In this document: in pieces, positions 31,462-42,936 of the stretch
Position numbering within the stretch: the stretch's first letter is position 1
Layout: each line of letters begins with the position of its first letter
Source: Gordonia araii NBRC 100433
GTDB taxonomy: Bacteria; Actinomycetota; Actinomycetes; Mycobacteriales; Mycobacteriaceae
Direction of reading: 5' to 3'
Assembly (NCBI RefSeq): GCF_000241265.1
Contig: NZ_BAEE01000050.1
Span: 1-64,000, forward strand
DNA length: 64,000 nt
Position numbers and translations under genes: made by a program
Notes under the pieces: generated by a model
The model's database searches: none
Told to the model about the DNA's origin: nothing
The model's input: the letters and a program-made list of their open reading frames with translations, nothing else

Positions 31462-32577
31462 TCAGACGTCGAGCGAGCAGTCACCCGCGGCGGCGCTGAC
31501 GCAGGTTTGAATGCGTTCGCCCGCAACATGTTCGACGCCCGTGCGCAGATCGCGGACCACCCCGGCCTCGACGGGGACGACGCAGCTCTGGCAGATCCCC
31601 ATCCGGCAGCCGAACGGCATGAGCACACCCGAGGCCTCACCGGCCTCCAGCAGGGTCGTCGCGCCGTCCACGGTCGTCGTCTTGCCGCTGCGAGTGAACG
31701 TCACCTCGCCGCCCTGGTCGCCGGCGGCTCCGCGCTCGAGCGCGAATCGTTCCAGGTGCAGGTGCTCGGCGGCACCGGCCCGGTCGAACATGCCCGACAT
31801 CAGGTCGAGGAACCCGGCCGGCCCGCACGCCCACGTCTCCCGCTGTGCCCAGTCCGCGCAGATCGTCTCGACGTCGACCTCGGTGAGACGCCCCGAGTCG
31901 ACCGTGTGGTGGAGGTGGACATCGACGAGCCCGCTCTCGGCGTAGCCGGCGAGTTCGTCGCCGAACAGGACGTCGTCGGGGCTCGGTGCCGAGTGGATCA
32001 GCACGATGTCGGTGCGCTGCTTGCGATGAGCGACGGTCCTCAGCATCGAGATGATGGGCGTCACACCGCTGCCGGCAGTGAGGAACAGCAGCTTCTCCGG
32101 TAGTGGTTCGGGAAGCACGAACTCGCCGGCCGGAGCCGCCAGCCGCACGATCGTGCCCGGCTTGAGGCCTTTGACCAGGTGGGAGGAGAGGAATCCCTCG
32201 GGCATCGCCTTGACCGTGATCGACACGGTCTGCGTCCGTTCCGCGCGCTCGGGGGCAGACGTCAGCGAGTACGAGCGCCAGATCCAGCGACCGCCGACGT
32301 CGACGCCGATACCGAGGTACTGGCCGGGTTGATAGTCGAAGGAGAACCCCCAGCCGGGCTTGATCTCGATCGTCGCGGAGTCGGCGGTCTCGCGTCGGAC
32401 GGAGACGACGCGACCGCGCAGCTCGCGGGCCGACCACAACGGGTTGGCGAGGTGCAGATAGTCGTCGGGCAGCAGCGGCGTCGTGATTCGCGCGACTGCC
32501 GCGCGCACCCAGTTCGTGCCACGGTGGCGTGCGGCGACATCGCGTACCGGCGCCTCGAAGCGCTCGCGCCAACTCAC
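31462..32577 (-). CDS. ferredoxin reductase partner of membrane desaturases (Rv3230c-like)
   Basis: This 371-residue electron-transfer protein has an FAD domain ([15 protein letters not shown]), an NAD(P)H domain ([31 protein letters not shown]) and a C-terminal plant-type [2Fe-2S] domain with CRMGICQSC and a final Cys in QTCVS. In M. tuberculosis Rv3230c feeds electrons to stearoyl-CoA desaturase DesA3. Here it faces two desaturases across a palindromic operator, so they are probably co-regulated. Confidence 0.95.
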   Translation of the reverse strand: MSWRERFEAPVRDVAARHRGTNWVRAAVARITTPLLPDDYLHLANPLWSARELRGRVVSVRRETADSATIEIKPGWGFSFDYQPGQYLGIGVDVGGRWIWRSYSLTSAPERAERTQTVSITVKAMPEGFLSSHLVKGLKPGTIVRLAAPAGEFVLPEPLPEKLLFLTAGSGVTPIISMLRTVAHRKQRTDIVLIHSAPSPDDVLFGDELAGYAESGLVDVHLHHTVDSGRLTEVDVETICADWAQRETWACGPAGFLDLMSGMFDRAGAAEHLHLERFALERGAAGDQGGEVTFTRSGKTTTVDGATTLLEAGEASGVLMPFGCRMGICQSCVVPVEAGVVRDLRTGVEHVAGERIQTCVSAAAGDCSLDV

Positions 32578-32640
32578 CTGCCGTCTCCTTTCCGGGGACT
32601 TTTCGATCGATTATCGGGGGGCTGGACAACCTCCGCTAGC

Positions 32641-32680
32641 GTAACCTACGCTTGCGTAAGTTACGAAACCGTAGGTTAGG
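32641..32680. promoter_or_regulatory. operator between reductase and desaturase genes
   Basis: GTAACCTACG (32641-32650) and CGTAAGTTAC (32655-32664) form a near-perfect dyad (one mismatch) around CTTG. A further half-site, CGTAGGTT (32670-32677), is the exact complement of AACCTACG at 32643. The dyad lies right before the desaturase ribosome binding site and 64 bases from the reductase start. It looks like a TetR-type operator serving both genes; the regulator is not in the window as far as I can tell. Confidence 0.65.
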
Positions 32681-32686
32681 ACGAAG

Positions 32687-34006
32687 ATGGCGATCTCCGA
32701 CATCCCCGAGTATGCCCACCTCACTGACGCCGACGTCGAAGCGCTGGCAGCCGAGCTCGATCAGATCCGCGCCGATATCGAATCCGATCGCGGCGAGCGC
32801 GACGCCCGCTACATCCGCAACACCATCCGGTTGCAGCGCGGACTCGACCTCGCCGGTCGCGTGATGATCGCCGGCGGCCGCCGCCGCGGCCTGTGGTGGG
32901 CCGGTGCCACGACCCTCGGCGCCGCGAAGATCATCGAGAACATGGAACTCGGCCACAACGTCATGCACGGCCAGTGGGATTGGATGAACGATCCCGAGGT
33001 GCACTCGACGACGTGGGAGTGGGACAACACCGGTCCGTCGGCGCACTGGAAGCACACCCACAACTACATCCACCACAAGTACACCAACGTGCTCGGGATG
33101 GACGACGACGTGGGCTACGGACTGCTGCGCGTCACCCGTGACCAGCGGTGGCGGCCCTTCTACCTGGGCAACCTCGTCTACAACACCTTCCTGGCGATGT
33201 TCTTCGAATACGGCGTCGCCGCCCAGCACCTCGAACTCGGCCGCAAGCGCAAGACGCCCGAGCAGAAGGCGGAGTTTCGGGCCGACCTGCGCGACGTCGG
33301 CGCCAAGATCGGTCGCCAGGTCGGCAAGGATTACGCCCTCTACCCGGCGATCGTCGGCGCGGTGACGCGCTCGCCGGAGGCGGCCCGCAAGACGGCCAGC
33401 GCGAACCTGCTGGCCAACATCATCCGCAACCTGTGGACCAACGCGGTGATTTTCTGCGGACACTTCCCCGACGGTGCGGAGAAGTTCACCAAGAAGGACA
33501 TGGATAGCGAGACACAGGGGGAGTGGTACCTGCGGCAGATGCTGGGCAGCGCGAACTTCCACTCCGGACCGGTTCTCGGGTTCATGTCGGGCAATCTCTC
33601 GTACCAGATCGAGCACCATCTGTTCCCGGATCTGCCCAGCAACCGTCTCCCGGAGATCTCCCGGCGCGTGCAGGCGCTCGCCGAGAAGTATGACCTTCCC
33701 TACACGACCGGCTCGCTGCCGCTGCAGTACCTCAAAGCGTGGCGCACGATCGCCAAGCTCTCGTTGCCGGACCGGTTCCTGCTCGCCACGGCCGACGATG
33801 CGCCCGAGACCGCGTCCGAACTGCGGTTCAAGGCAGAGGATCCGTCGAAACGCCTGGTGGGGACCGTCGACCCGGTCACCGGTCGTCGTCGCGGATTGCG
33901 CTCGGCGCTCGTCGGGCTGCGACGCAGGCGCCGGGCACGCAAGAACGTGCGAGCCCTGGCCGCGTCGGACGCCTCCGGGCAGCGGCGACCGGCCGCCGCG
34001 GCCTGA
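32687..34006 (+). CDS. membrane fatty-acid desaturase, DesA3-like (copy 1)
   Basis: This 439-residue di-iron desaturase has all three His clusters: GHNVMHGQWDW, HTHNYIHHKYTNV and QIEHHLFPDLPSNR. It should introduce a double bond into acyl-CoA or lipid-bound acyl chains at the membrane, with electrons from the divergent Rv3230c-like reductase. Helical segments lie around the clusters. The C-terminal 70 residues are basic and variable. The ATG follows AGGACG. Copy 2 lies 59 bases downstream. Confidence 0.95.
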   Translation: MAISDIPEYAHLTDADVEALAAELDQIRADIESDRGERDARYIRNTIRLQRGLDLAGRVMIAGGRRRGLWWAGATTLGAAKIIENMELGHNVMHGQWDWMNDPEVHSTTWEWDNTGPSAHWKHTHNYIHHKYTNVLGMDDDVGYGLLRVTRDQRWRPFYLGNLVYNTFLAMFFEYGVAAQHLELGRKRKTPEQKAEFRADLRDVGAKIGRQVGKDYALYPAIVGAVTRSPEAARKTASANLLANIIRNLWTNAVIFCGHFPDGAEKFTKKDMDSETQGEWYLRQMLGSANFHSGPVLGFMSGNLSYQIEHHLFPDLPSNRLPEISRRVQALAEKYDLPYTTGSLPLQYLKAWRTIAKLSLPDRFLLATADDAPETASELRFKAEDPSKRLVGTVDPVTGRRRGLRSALVGLRRRRRARKNVRALAASDASGQRRPAAAA

Positions 34007-34065
34007 TCCGGCCCTGCCCCGCCACAGTGTGTGAACATTCACCGAACGCGCAATAATGGACCACG

Positions 34066-35274
34066 ATGGCTATCACCGATATCCGCGAGTACGCGCACCT
34101 GAGTGACGCCGACGTCGAGGCGCTCGGCGCCGAGCTCGACTCGTTGCGCCGCGAGATCGAATCCGATCTCGGGGCGCGCGACGTCGCCTACCTGCGCCGC
34201 ACCATCCGGGCGCAGCGAGCGCTGGAGATCGTCGGTCGAGCCGCGCTGCTGGGCAGCCACAAACGCGGCCTGTGGTGGTTGGGCACCGGCTCGTTGGCGT
34301 TGGCGAAAATCATCGAGAACATGGAACTCGGCCACAACGTCATGCACGGGCAGTGGGATTGGATGAACGATCCCGAGGTGCACTCGACGACGTGGGAGTG
34401 GGACATGGTGTGCGCGGCGCCGCACTGGAAGCACTCGCACAATTTCATCCACCACAAGTACACGAACGTGGTGGGGATGGACCACGACGTCGGCTATAAG
34501 ACTTTGCGGGTGACGCGTGACGAGCCGTGGCGGCCGCGCTGGCTGCTGCAGCCCTTCTCCAACTTGTTGCTCGCCGCCACTTTCGAGTGGGGGATCGCGC
34601 TGCACGATCTCGAACTCGGCGAGGTCGCGAAGGGGACTAAGTCCAAAGAAGAGGCGATTCCGCAGATCAAGGAATTCGTCCGCAAGGCCGCGCGTCAGCT
34701 CGGCAAGGACTACGTCCTGTTCCCCGCGCTGAGCGGACCCAACTTCAAGCACACCCTGACCGCCAATCTCACGGCGAACCTCATCCGCAACGTGTGGGCA
34801 TATCTGGTCATCTTCTGCGGACACTTCCCCGACGGCGCCGAGAAGTTCACCGCCGACTCCCTGGAAGACGAGACGCGCGGCGCCTGGTACCTGCGGCAGA
34901 TGCTGGGGACCGCGAACTTCAACACCGGGCCGACACTGGCGTTCCTGAGCGGCAATCTGAGCTATCAGATCGAGCACCACCTGTACCCGGACCTGCCGAG
35001 CAACCGTCTGGCCGAGATCTCGGTCCGGGTGCGCGAACTCTGCGACAAATACGACCTGCCCTACACGACGGGATCGATGGCATCCCAGTATTGGCAGTCG
35101 CTGCGCACCATCAACAAGCTGGCTTTCCCCGATCAGTTCCTGCGCTACACGGCCGACGACGCGCCGGAGACCGCGTCGGAGCGCCGCTTCGACGGCATGG
35201 TGCCACGTTCCCGCGGACTCAAGACGGCGTTGCGCAGGCTGAAGGAGAACCGTCGGGCACGTCGCGCGGGGTGA
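34066..35274 (+). CDS. membrane fatty-acid desaturase, DesA3-like (copy 2)
   Basis: This 402-residue paralogue of copy 1 shares the opening DIREYAHLSDADVEALGAEL and the three His clusters GHNVMHGQWDW, HSHNFIHHKYTNV and QIEHHLYPDLPSNR. The two differ mostly in loops and the shorter C-terminus. The 59-base gap contains GTGAA-CA-TTCAC (34026 region), a small palindrome, and CAATAAT that might be a -10. The pair arose by tandem duplication and may differ in chain length or regiospecificity. Confidence 0.95.
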   Translation: MAITDIREYAHLSDADVEALGAELDSLRREIESDLGARDVAYLRRTIRAQRALEIVGRAALLGSHKRGLWWLGTGSLALAKIIENMELGHNVMHGQWDWMNDPEVHSTTWEWDMVCAAPHWKHSHNFIHHKYTNVVGMDHDVGYKTLRVTRDEPWRPRWLLQPFSNLLLAATFEWGIALHDLELGEVAKGTKSKEEAIPQIKEFVRKAARQLGKDYVLFPALSGPNFKHTLTANLTANLIRNVWAYLVIFCGHFPDGAEKFTADSLEDETRGAWYLRQMLGTANFNTGPTLAFLSGNLSYQIEHHLYPDLPSNRLAEISVRVRELCDKYDLPYTTGSMASQYWQSLRTINKLAFPDQFLRYTADDAPETASERRFDGMVPRSRGLKTALRRLKENRRARRAG

Positions 35275-35327
35275 CGCGCGCCTACGGTGGCGTGACGATC
35301 GTGCACCGGGGGCCGTCGGCCGGCAAC

Positions 35328-36374
35328 TCAAGGCGTGATCGTGCCGTCGGTCTGATCTGCGGGCGCCGTGTCGGAGTCCCCGGTGCGCAGTGCGACGAGG
35401 ATGTTGCGAACGGCCAGCGCGCGACGCGACGCCGCACCGTCGAGCCGGTCCAGCGCACACTCCGGGTCGGCGGGCGGGCCGAGGTGGGTGCATCCGCGCG
35501 GGCAGTCGTCGATCGCCTCGCGGAGGTCGGCGAACGCGTTCACGACGTCGTCGGGGGCGACGTGGGCCAGGCCGAACGAGCGGATTCCCGGGGTGTCGAC
35601 CACCCAGGTTCCGGGTGAGTCCGGGACCGGTAACGCCACCGACTGGGTGGACGTGTGACGGCCCTTGCCGACACCGGACACCGCGCCCGTTGCCCGATCC
35701 GCTTGCGGCACAAGGCGATTCACCAGGGTCGACTTCCCGACGCCGGAGTGCCCGACGAGAGCCGTGAGTTTGCCGTCGAGCAGTGCCCGCAGCTCGGTGA
35801 GGTCGTCGTCGCGGCCGACGGCGACGATCGAGAGATCGAGTCCGTCGAAGGCGGCGCGGAAGTGTGCGCCGTCGGCGAGATCGGATTTGGTCAGGGCGAG
35901 CACCGGGGACAGACCGCCGACGTAGGCGGCGGCCAGGGCGCGTTCGACGAAACCCGTGCGGGGCGGCGGGTCGGCCAGTGCGGTGACGATCAGCAGCTGA
36001 TCGGCGTTGGCGACGACGATCCGCTCGAAGGGATCGGTGTCGTCGGCTGTGCGCCGAAGCACCGAGGACCGGTCGTCGACGCGCACGATCCGCGCGAGGG
36101 TGTCCTTCGTGCCCGACACGTCGCCGACCACGCCGACGCGGTCACCGACGACCACGGGCGTCCGTCCCAGTTCCCGGGCCCGCATCGCGACGACGATCCG
36201 GTGGGGATCGGCGTCGATCGCGCATCCCCAGCGGCCGCGGTCGACGGAAACGACCATCGCCTCGGCGGCGTCGGCGTGGGCGGGGCGGGTCTTCGTCCGC
36301 GGGCGCGTGCCCTTGCCCGGGCGAATCCGGACATCGGATTCGTCGTATCCGCGCGAAGAGCGGCCCCGGCTCAC
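35328..36374 (-). CDS. rsgA: ribosome small-subunit-dependent GTPase RsgA
   Basis: RsgA is a circularly permuted GTPase that checks late 30S maturation. Order is OB-fold, G4 (LTKSDLA), G1 ([14 protein letters not shown]), G3 (DTPGIRSF), then the zinc site CPRGCTH with a distal Cys in PECAL. The start is GTG 36374 ([14 protein letters not shown]), overlapping the aroA stop as GTGA; a longer upstream frame is the shifted aroA frame. 348 residues. It is coupled to aroA as in Rv3227-Rv3228. Confidence 0.95.
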   Translation of the reverse strand: MSRGRSSRGYDESDVRIRPGKGTRPRTKTRPAHADAAEAMVVSVDRGRWGCAIDADPHRIVVAMRARELGRTPVVVGDRVGVVGDVSGTKDTLARIVRVDDRSSVLRRTADDTDPFERIVVANADQLLIVTALADPPPRTGFVERALAAAYVGGLSPVLALTKSDLADGAHFRAAFDGLDLSIVAVGRDDDLTELRALLDGKLTALVGHSGVGKSTLVNRLVPQADRATGAVSGVGKGRHTSTQSVALPVPDSPGTWVVDTPGIRSFGLAHVAPDDVVNAFADLREAIDDCPRGCTHLGPPADPECALDRLDGAASRRALAVRNILVALRTGDSDTAPADQTDGTITP

Positions 36375-37660
36375 TCGGCGCCGGTCTCCGTGCTTGCGGA
36401 GGTATCGAGCATGTCGAGCCACATGCGCGGGAAGTCGGGGAGAGTCTTGGCGGTGGTCCCGATGTCGACGACCTCGACGCCGGGCACGCGCAGGCCGATG
36501 AGCGCGCCGGCGGTGGCCATCCGGTGATCGGCGTAGGAGTCCCACACGCCGCCGTGCAGCGGCCGGGGCCGGATCACCAGGCCGTCGTCGGTCTCGACGA
36601 CATCGCCGCCGAGCCGGTTGATCTCGATGGCCAGCGCCGCCAGGCGATCGGTTTCGTGACCGCGCAGGTGGCCGATCCCGCGCAGCCGGGATTCGCCGTC
36701 GGCCAGCGCGCACAGCGCCGCGACGGTCGGGGTCAGTTCGCCGACCGCCCGCAGGTCGACGTCGATTCCGCGCAGCGCCTCGGGCCCCGTGACGGTCAGC
36801 AGCCCGTCGGGACCGCGGGTGGCCGACGCGCCGAAGGCAGCGAGGATGTCGACGATCTGCGCCCCGGCCTGGGTCGTGCGCCCCGGCCAGCGCGGCACGC
36901 TGACGGAACCGCCGATCGCGGCGGCCGCGGCGAGGAAGGCCGCCGCGTTGGACAGGTCGGGCTCGATCACCCAATCGTGAGGCGCGATCGGACCGGGAGT
37001 CACCCGCCACTCGTCCTCGCCTGCCTCGACGTCCACGCCGTGTTCGCGCAGCATTGCCACGGTCATCTCGACGTGGGGCAACGACGGCATCGGCGCACCA
37101 CGGTGCACCACGCGCACGCCCTCGTCGAAGCGGGTCGCCGACAGCAGCAGTCCCGACACGAACTGTGACGACGCCGACGCGTCGATGACGACTTCGCCCC
37201 CGCGCAGCGAACCGCTGCCGGCCACGGTGAACGGCAACGACGAGCCGGTGACGTCGGCGCCCAGGTCCCGCAGGGCGTCCAAGATGGTGTGCAGCGGCCG
37301 GGTGCGTGCCTGCTCGTCGCCGTCGAAGGAGACGACTCCCGACGCCAGCGCGGCCACCGGCGGCAGGAACCGCATGACGGTCCCGGCGAGACCGCAGTCG
37401 ACGGCGCCGCCGTGCAGCGGAGCGGGGACGATCGCCAGGCGCGCGGGGTCTTCGGGATCGGCGACGATCCCGGCACCCATCGCCCCCAGGCCGCCCGCCA
37501 TCAGGTCGGTGTCGCGGCTGCGCAGCGCGCCGTCGATCACCGACGGGCCGTCGGCGAGGGCGGCCAGCACGAGGGCGCGGTTCGTGAGCGACTTCGACCC
37601 GGGCAGCTCGACCGTCGCCGACACCGGTGCGTGTGCGGTCGGGGCTGGCCAGGTCGTCAT
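36371..37660 (-). CDS. aroA: 3-phosphoshikimate 1-carboxyvinyltransferase (EPSP synthase)
   Basis: AroA joins shikimate-3-phosphate and PEP in the pathway to aromatic amino acids. The 429-residue protein has [19 protein letters not shown], the PEP loop [11 protein letters not shown] and [20 protein letters not shown]. The start [12 protein letters not shown] at 37660 is chosen since upstream frame is not conserved. It is translationally coupled to rsgA. Confidence 0.97.
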   Translation of the reverse strand: MTTWPAPTAHAPVSATVELPGSKSLTNRALVLAALADGPSVIDGALRSRDTDLMAGGLGAMGAGIVADPEDPARLAIVPAPLHGGAVDCGLAGTVMRFLPPVAALASGVVSFDGDEQARTRPLHTILDALRDLGADVTGSSLPFTVAGSGSLRGGEVVIDASASSQFVSGLLLSATRFDEGVRVVHRGAPMPSLPHVEMTVAMLREHGVDVEAGEDEWRVTPGPIAPHDWVIEPDLSNAAAFLAAAAAIGGSVSVPRWPGRTTQAGAQIVDILAAFGASATRGPDGLLTVTGPEALRGIDVDLRAVGELTPTVAALCALADGESRLRGIGHLRGHETDRLAALAIEINRLGGDVVETDDGLVIRPRPLHGGVWDSYADHRMATAGALIGLRVPGVEVVDIGTTAKTLPDFPRMWLDMLDTSASTETGAE

Positions 37661-37753
37661 GCTTGACAGTCTTTCACGCGGCCGCGCTCCGACACCGCCA
37701 CGGGTGCCGGCCGTGCGTGTCCGCAAATCGTCTCGACCAGTCAGAATGGTCCC

Positions 37754-38227
37754 ATGGCTGTGACGAGCGCGGCGCTGCTGATCCACCGGGACCGCCCTCC
37801 GGCAGGGCTGGAGGTGTTCCTCGTGCATCCGGGCGGGCCGTTCTGGGCGCGCAAGGACGCCGGCGCCTGGTCGCTACCCAAAGGCGAGTTCGGGCCCGAC
37901 GAGGATCCGCTGGACGCGGCGCGGCGCGAATTCGCCGAGGAGACCGGGCAGGAGCCGCCGGACGGGCCGTCCGTCGACCTCGGCGAAGTCCGCCAGCGCG
38001 GCGGGAAGGTGGTGCGCGCCTTCGCCATTCGCGGCGACGTCGATGCCGCGGCGATCGTCTCGAACACCTTCCAGATGCAGTGGCCGCCGAAGTCGGGAAC
38101 GCTGCGCGAGTTCCCCGAAGTCGACCGCGGCGAGTGGTTCGGAGTGGACGAGGCCGTGCGCCGGATCAACCCCGCCCAGGCGGAGTTCCTGCCCAGGCTG
38201 GCCGACGCGTTGTCCGCCGGTCGGTAA
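37754..38227 (+). CDS. NUDIX hydrolase
   Basis: This 157-residue protein has the NUDIX box [20 protein letters not shown] followed by TGQ, and the N-terminal [10 protein letters not shown] plus SLPKGE pattern of the MutT/DUF-type actinobacterial family. It probably cleaves a nucleoside diphosphate-linked substrate; which one is not clear. Nearest neighbours (aroA, divergent; gdhA, downstream) give no clue. Confidence 0.9.
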   Translation: MAVTSAALLIHRDRPPAGLEVFLVHPGGPFWARKDAGAWSLPKGEFGPDEDPLDAARREFAEETGQEPPDGPSVDLGEVRQRGGKVVRAFAIRGDVDAAAIVSNTFQMQWPPKSGTLREFPEVDRGEWFGVDEAVRRINPAQAEFLPRLADALSAGR

Positions 38228-38304
38228 AGCCACAGTTCAGGTGTCTGTCCGCTAGGCGCGATTTGGCAGGGCCACCGTCGATATGGCAGTTTTGCGCTCA
38301 GCAG

Positions 38305-40690
<2,386 letters not shown>

Positions 40691-40752
40691 GTGTCCTCGC
40701 TTTCTTCGTCGAGTCGGCGGTACGCGGTGATCGTCGGCGTACGGTGACAAGT

Positions 40753-41109
40753 ATGAGCGTCTCCGTCTGTCGGGTCTACGACGACGTGCGGCCCGGAACG
40801 ACCCGCCTATTCGTCGACCGCCTCTGGCCCCGCGGAGTCCGCAAAGACGACCCTCGAATCGGCGAGTGGTGCAAAGAGGTCGCTCCCAGCACCGAGCTGC
40901 GCGAGTGGTATCACCACCATCCCGACCAACGCGATCTGTTCGCCGCCCGGTACCGCCAAGAACTCGGTTCGGGCGAGCAAGCCGAGGCTCTGACGCACAT
41001 TGAGAAGCTCGCGAAGGCCGGGGACGTGGAACTCGCCACGGCGACGAAAGACCCGTCGACCAGCCATGTGCCGGTGATCGTCGGGGAACTCGCCGGCGCG
41101 GGTTCCTAA
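40753..41109 (+). CDS. DUF488 family protein
   Basis: This 118-residue protein has the DUF488 signature VYDDVRPGTTRLFVDRLWPR with GVRKDD, EVAPSTELREWYHHHP and LATATKDPSTSH (AT.D...) at the putative active end. Function unproved; the family includes nucleic-acid-linked small proteins. The ATG at 40753 is internal to a longer open frame. Its stop overlaps the convergent small gene by four bases. Confidence 0.9.
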   Translation: MSVSVCRVYDDVRPGTTRLFVDRLWPRGVRKDDPRIGEWCKEVAPSTELREWYHHHPDQRDLFAARYRQELGSGEQAEALTHIEKLAKAGDVELATATKDPSTSHVPVIVGELAGAGS

Positions 41110-41330
41110 CCGGATTCGGGGTCCTCGCTGGAATCACGGACACCGACGTAGCGCCGCAACGACTGGTCGTCGGAGACCAGTCGATCGACCTCCTCGCCGC
41201 CGTCACAGCGGAACAGGCCGATGACCAGGACGTCTCCCCGGCGGGCGAGCACTCGCCACACGGCACCCGCATCGGTCCAGCGCCGAAGGAGTCCGACTGG
41301 ATCGGATGCGGGATCGGGACGCGCGGCCAC
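41106..41330 (-). CDS. small conserved actinobacterial protein
   Basis: This 74-residue protein from GTG 41330 has GAVWRVLARRGDVLVIGLFR, CDGGEEVDRLVSDDQSL and LRRYVG, the recurrent pattern of a small actinobacterial family of unknown function (WRV...CDGGE.VDR). I recognise the pattern but no assigned role. Confidence 0.75.
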   Translation of the reverse strand: MAARPDPASDPVGLLRRWTDAGAVWRVLARRGDVLVIGLFRCDGGEEVDRLVSDDQSLRRYVGVRDSSEDPESG

Positions 41331-41430
41331 CCTTCGATCGTAGGCCGACCGAAATTGTCGGTGGGCGATGGTTCACTTCGAACATCAGTTCACCGGCACC
41401 CGGTGGCGGACTCGGTTCGAGGAGGCGTCC

Positions 41431-41931
41431 ATGGACGGCACACAAGGATTCCGCGAGACGGACACGGCGGCCCGGTGGGCCGGCTTCACCGCATGGCTCG
41501 CAACCAGGCTGGCCGAGCTACCGGTGGCCTGCGTAATCGACGCCGGGCGCGCCGATGCTTCCATGGAGACCCACGGCTACGACGTCGAATGCGCGCAGAT
41601 GCAGCGGCTGCACGGCGGCCGCATCCTGTTGCGGCTGTCGACGACGCTGATGGTCATTCCGCTCCTCGATACGTACGACGGCGACGTCATGGAAGCCGAC
41701 CGGTGGCACCACGACGATCTGTTTGAGGACTGCACGCACGGCTACCTCGTGAGCAGTTCGCCCGCACTGGTCGCGGACCTCGTGACCGGGTGGTTTCGGG
41801 AGCGGTGCGGCTTCGCCGAACCCGACCAGATCGGCTTCGCCTACATGAGTGCAAAGTCGTTGCCGCGCACCGCAGATGCCGGTGGCGCCGACACGGCGTG
41901 GGCCCGGGCAGCCGTCGCCGACGACGAGTAG
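41431..41931 (+). CDS. YbjN/TY-Chap-like protein, unknown function
   Basis: From ATG 41431, which follows GAGGAGG, the protein has 166 residues. WAGFTAWLATRLAELPVAC and ILLRLSTTLMVIPLLDT suggest the alpha/beta chaperone-like fold of the YbjN/TY-Chap family, but identification is tentative. The longer frame from 41368 lacks a ribosome binding site. No catalytic motif is visible. Confidence 0.7.
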   Translation: MDGTQGFRETDTAARWAGFTAWLATRLAELPVACVIDAGRADASMETHGYDVECAQMQRLHGGRILLRLSTTLMVIPLLDTYDGDVMEADRWHHDDLFEDCTHGYLVSSSPALVADLVTGWFRERCGFAEPDQIGFAYMSAKSLPRTADAGGADTAWARAAVADDE

Positions 41932-42020
41932 CCGGGCCGGCGCGGATCTGTAGACCACCCCCGGTATGCCCACTAGGGTGGAAAGCGCATTACGGAACTT
42001 TCGACGAGGAGCGCACACGC

Positions 42021-42284
42021 ATGGGAAACATCATTGGCCTGATCATCTTCGGAGCCGTCATCGGCGTGCTTGCCCGGCTGGTGATGCCCGGCAAGCAGTC
42101 GCTCTCCGTGTTGGCGACCGTCATTCTCGGTGTGCTCGGCGCACTAGCCGGGTACTGGATCGCGGGCAAGCTCGGTGTGGACAACACCGGTGGCGTCGAC
42201 TGGATTCGGTGGATCATCAGCGTCGCTGCCGCGGTCGTTCTGACGTTCGGTTACGAGGCGATCACCTCGCGTTCGAAGAGCTGA
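42021..42284 (+). CDS. GlsB/YeaQ/YmgE family membrane protein
   Basis: This 87-residue protein has three membrane helices: IIGLIIFGAVIGVLARLVMP, VLATVILGVLGALAGYWIAG and IRWIISVAAAVVLTFGYEA. The GxIGxLARxxMPGKQ pattern is typical of this stress-linked family. GAGGAG precedes the ATG. Role unproved; often induced by stress in other bacteria. Confidence 0.92.
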   Translation: MGNIIGLIIFGAVIGVLARLVMPGKQSLSVLATVILGVLGALAGYWIAGKLGVDNTGGVDWIRWIISVAAAVVLTFGYEAITSRSKS

Positions 42285-42285
42285 C

Positions 42286-42936
42286 GTGCGGATCGTCGTG
42301 GTTGGCGGTCACGGCAAGGTCGCCATGCGCGCGGCCACGCTCCTGACCGAGCGGGGAGACGAGGTCACCGCGCTGATCCGCAATCCCGATCATGCCGCGG
42401 ACGTGCGCGCCACCGGCGCTGCACCGCTGCTCTTCGACGTCGAGGCTGCCAAAGAGTCCGCTTTCGCCGACGTCTTCGTCGGCCATGACGCCATCGTCTG
42501 GTCGGCCGGGGCGGGTGGAGGCAACCCGTCGCGTACCTATGCCGTCGACCGGGATGCGGCGACCAGGTCGATGGAGGCGGCGTCATCGGCCGGGGTGAAG
42601 CGATACGTGATGGTGTCGTACTTCGGCGCCGGCCTCGAGCACGGCGTGCCGGAGGACAACTCGTTCTATCCGTATGCGCAGGCGAAGGCCGCTGCCGACG
42701 AGTTCTTGCGCAATACCGAACTCGACTGGACGATCCTCGGTCCGAGTCGGCTCACCGACGAGCCCGGTGGCGGCATCGCCGTCAGCGAGCCCGGCAGCTC
42801 GGCCGAATTGGCCAAAGGGTCGGTGAGCCGGGACACGGTGGCCGCGGCGATCGCCGCCGCGGTACACGACGATTCGACGATCCACCGCCAGCTGGAGTTC
42901 AACGACGGCCCCGACGCCGTCGGCTCGGCATGGTGA
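42286..42936 (+). CDS. atypical SDR NAD(P)-binding protein (YwnB-like)
   Basis: This 216-residue protein starts at GTG 42286, two bases after the previous stop. The dinucleotide loop is IVVVGGHGKVAMRAATLL, with DAIVWSAGAGGG and YAQAKAAADEFLRNTELDWT in place of a YxxxK pair. It is the small NmrA/YwnB-type class that often senses redox state. It overlaps the downstream oxidase by seven bases. Confidence 0.88.
   Translation: MRIVVVGGHGKVAMRAATLLTERGDEVTALIRNPDHAADVRATGAAPLLFDVEAAKESAFADVFVGHDAIVWSAGAGGGNPSRTYAVDRDAATRSMEAASSAGVKRYVMVSYFGAGLEHGVPEDNSFYPYAQAKAAADEFLRNTELDWTILGPSRLTDEPGGGIAVSEPGSSAELAKGSVSRDTVAAAIAAAVHDDSTIHRQLEFNDGPDAVGSAW

Noticed and set aside
36375-37010. Extended frame upstream of rsgA
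   Set aside because: It is the shifted aroA frame; GTGA overlap at 36371-36374 sets the rsgA start.
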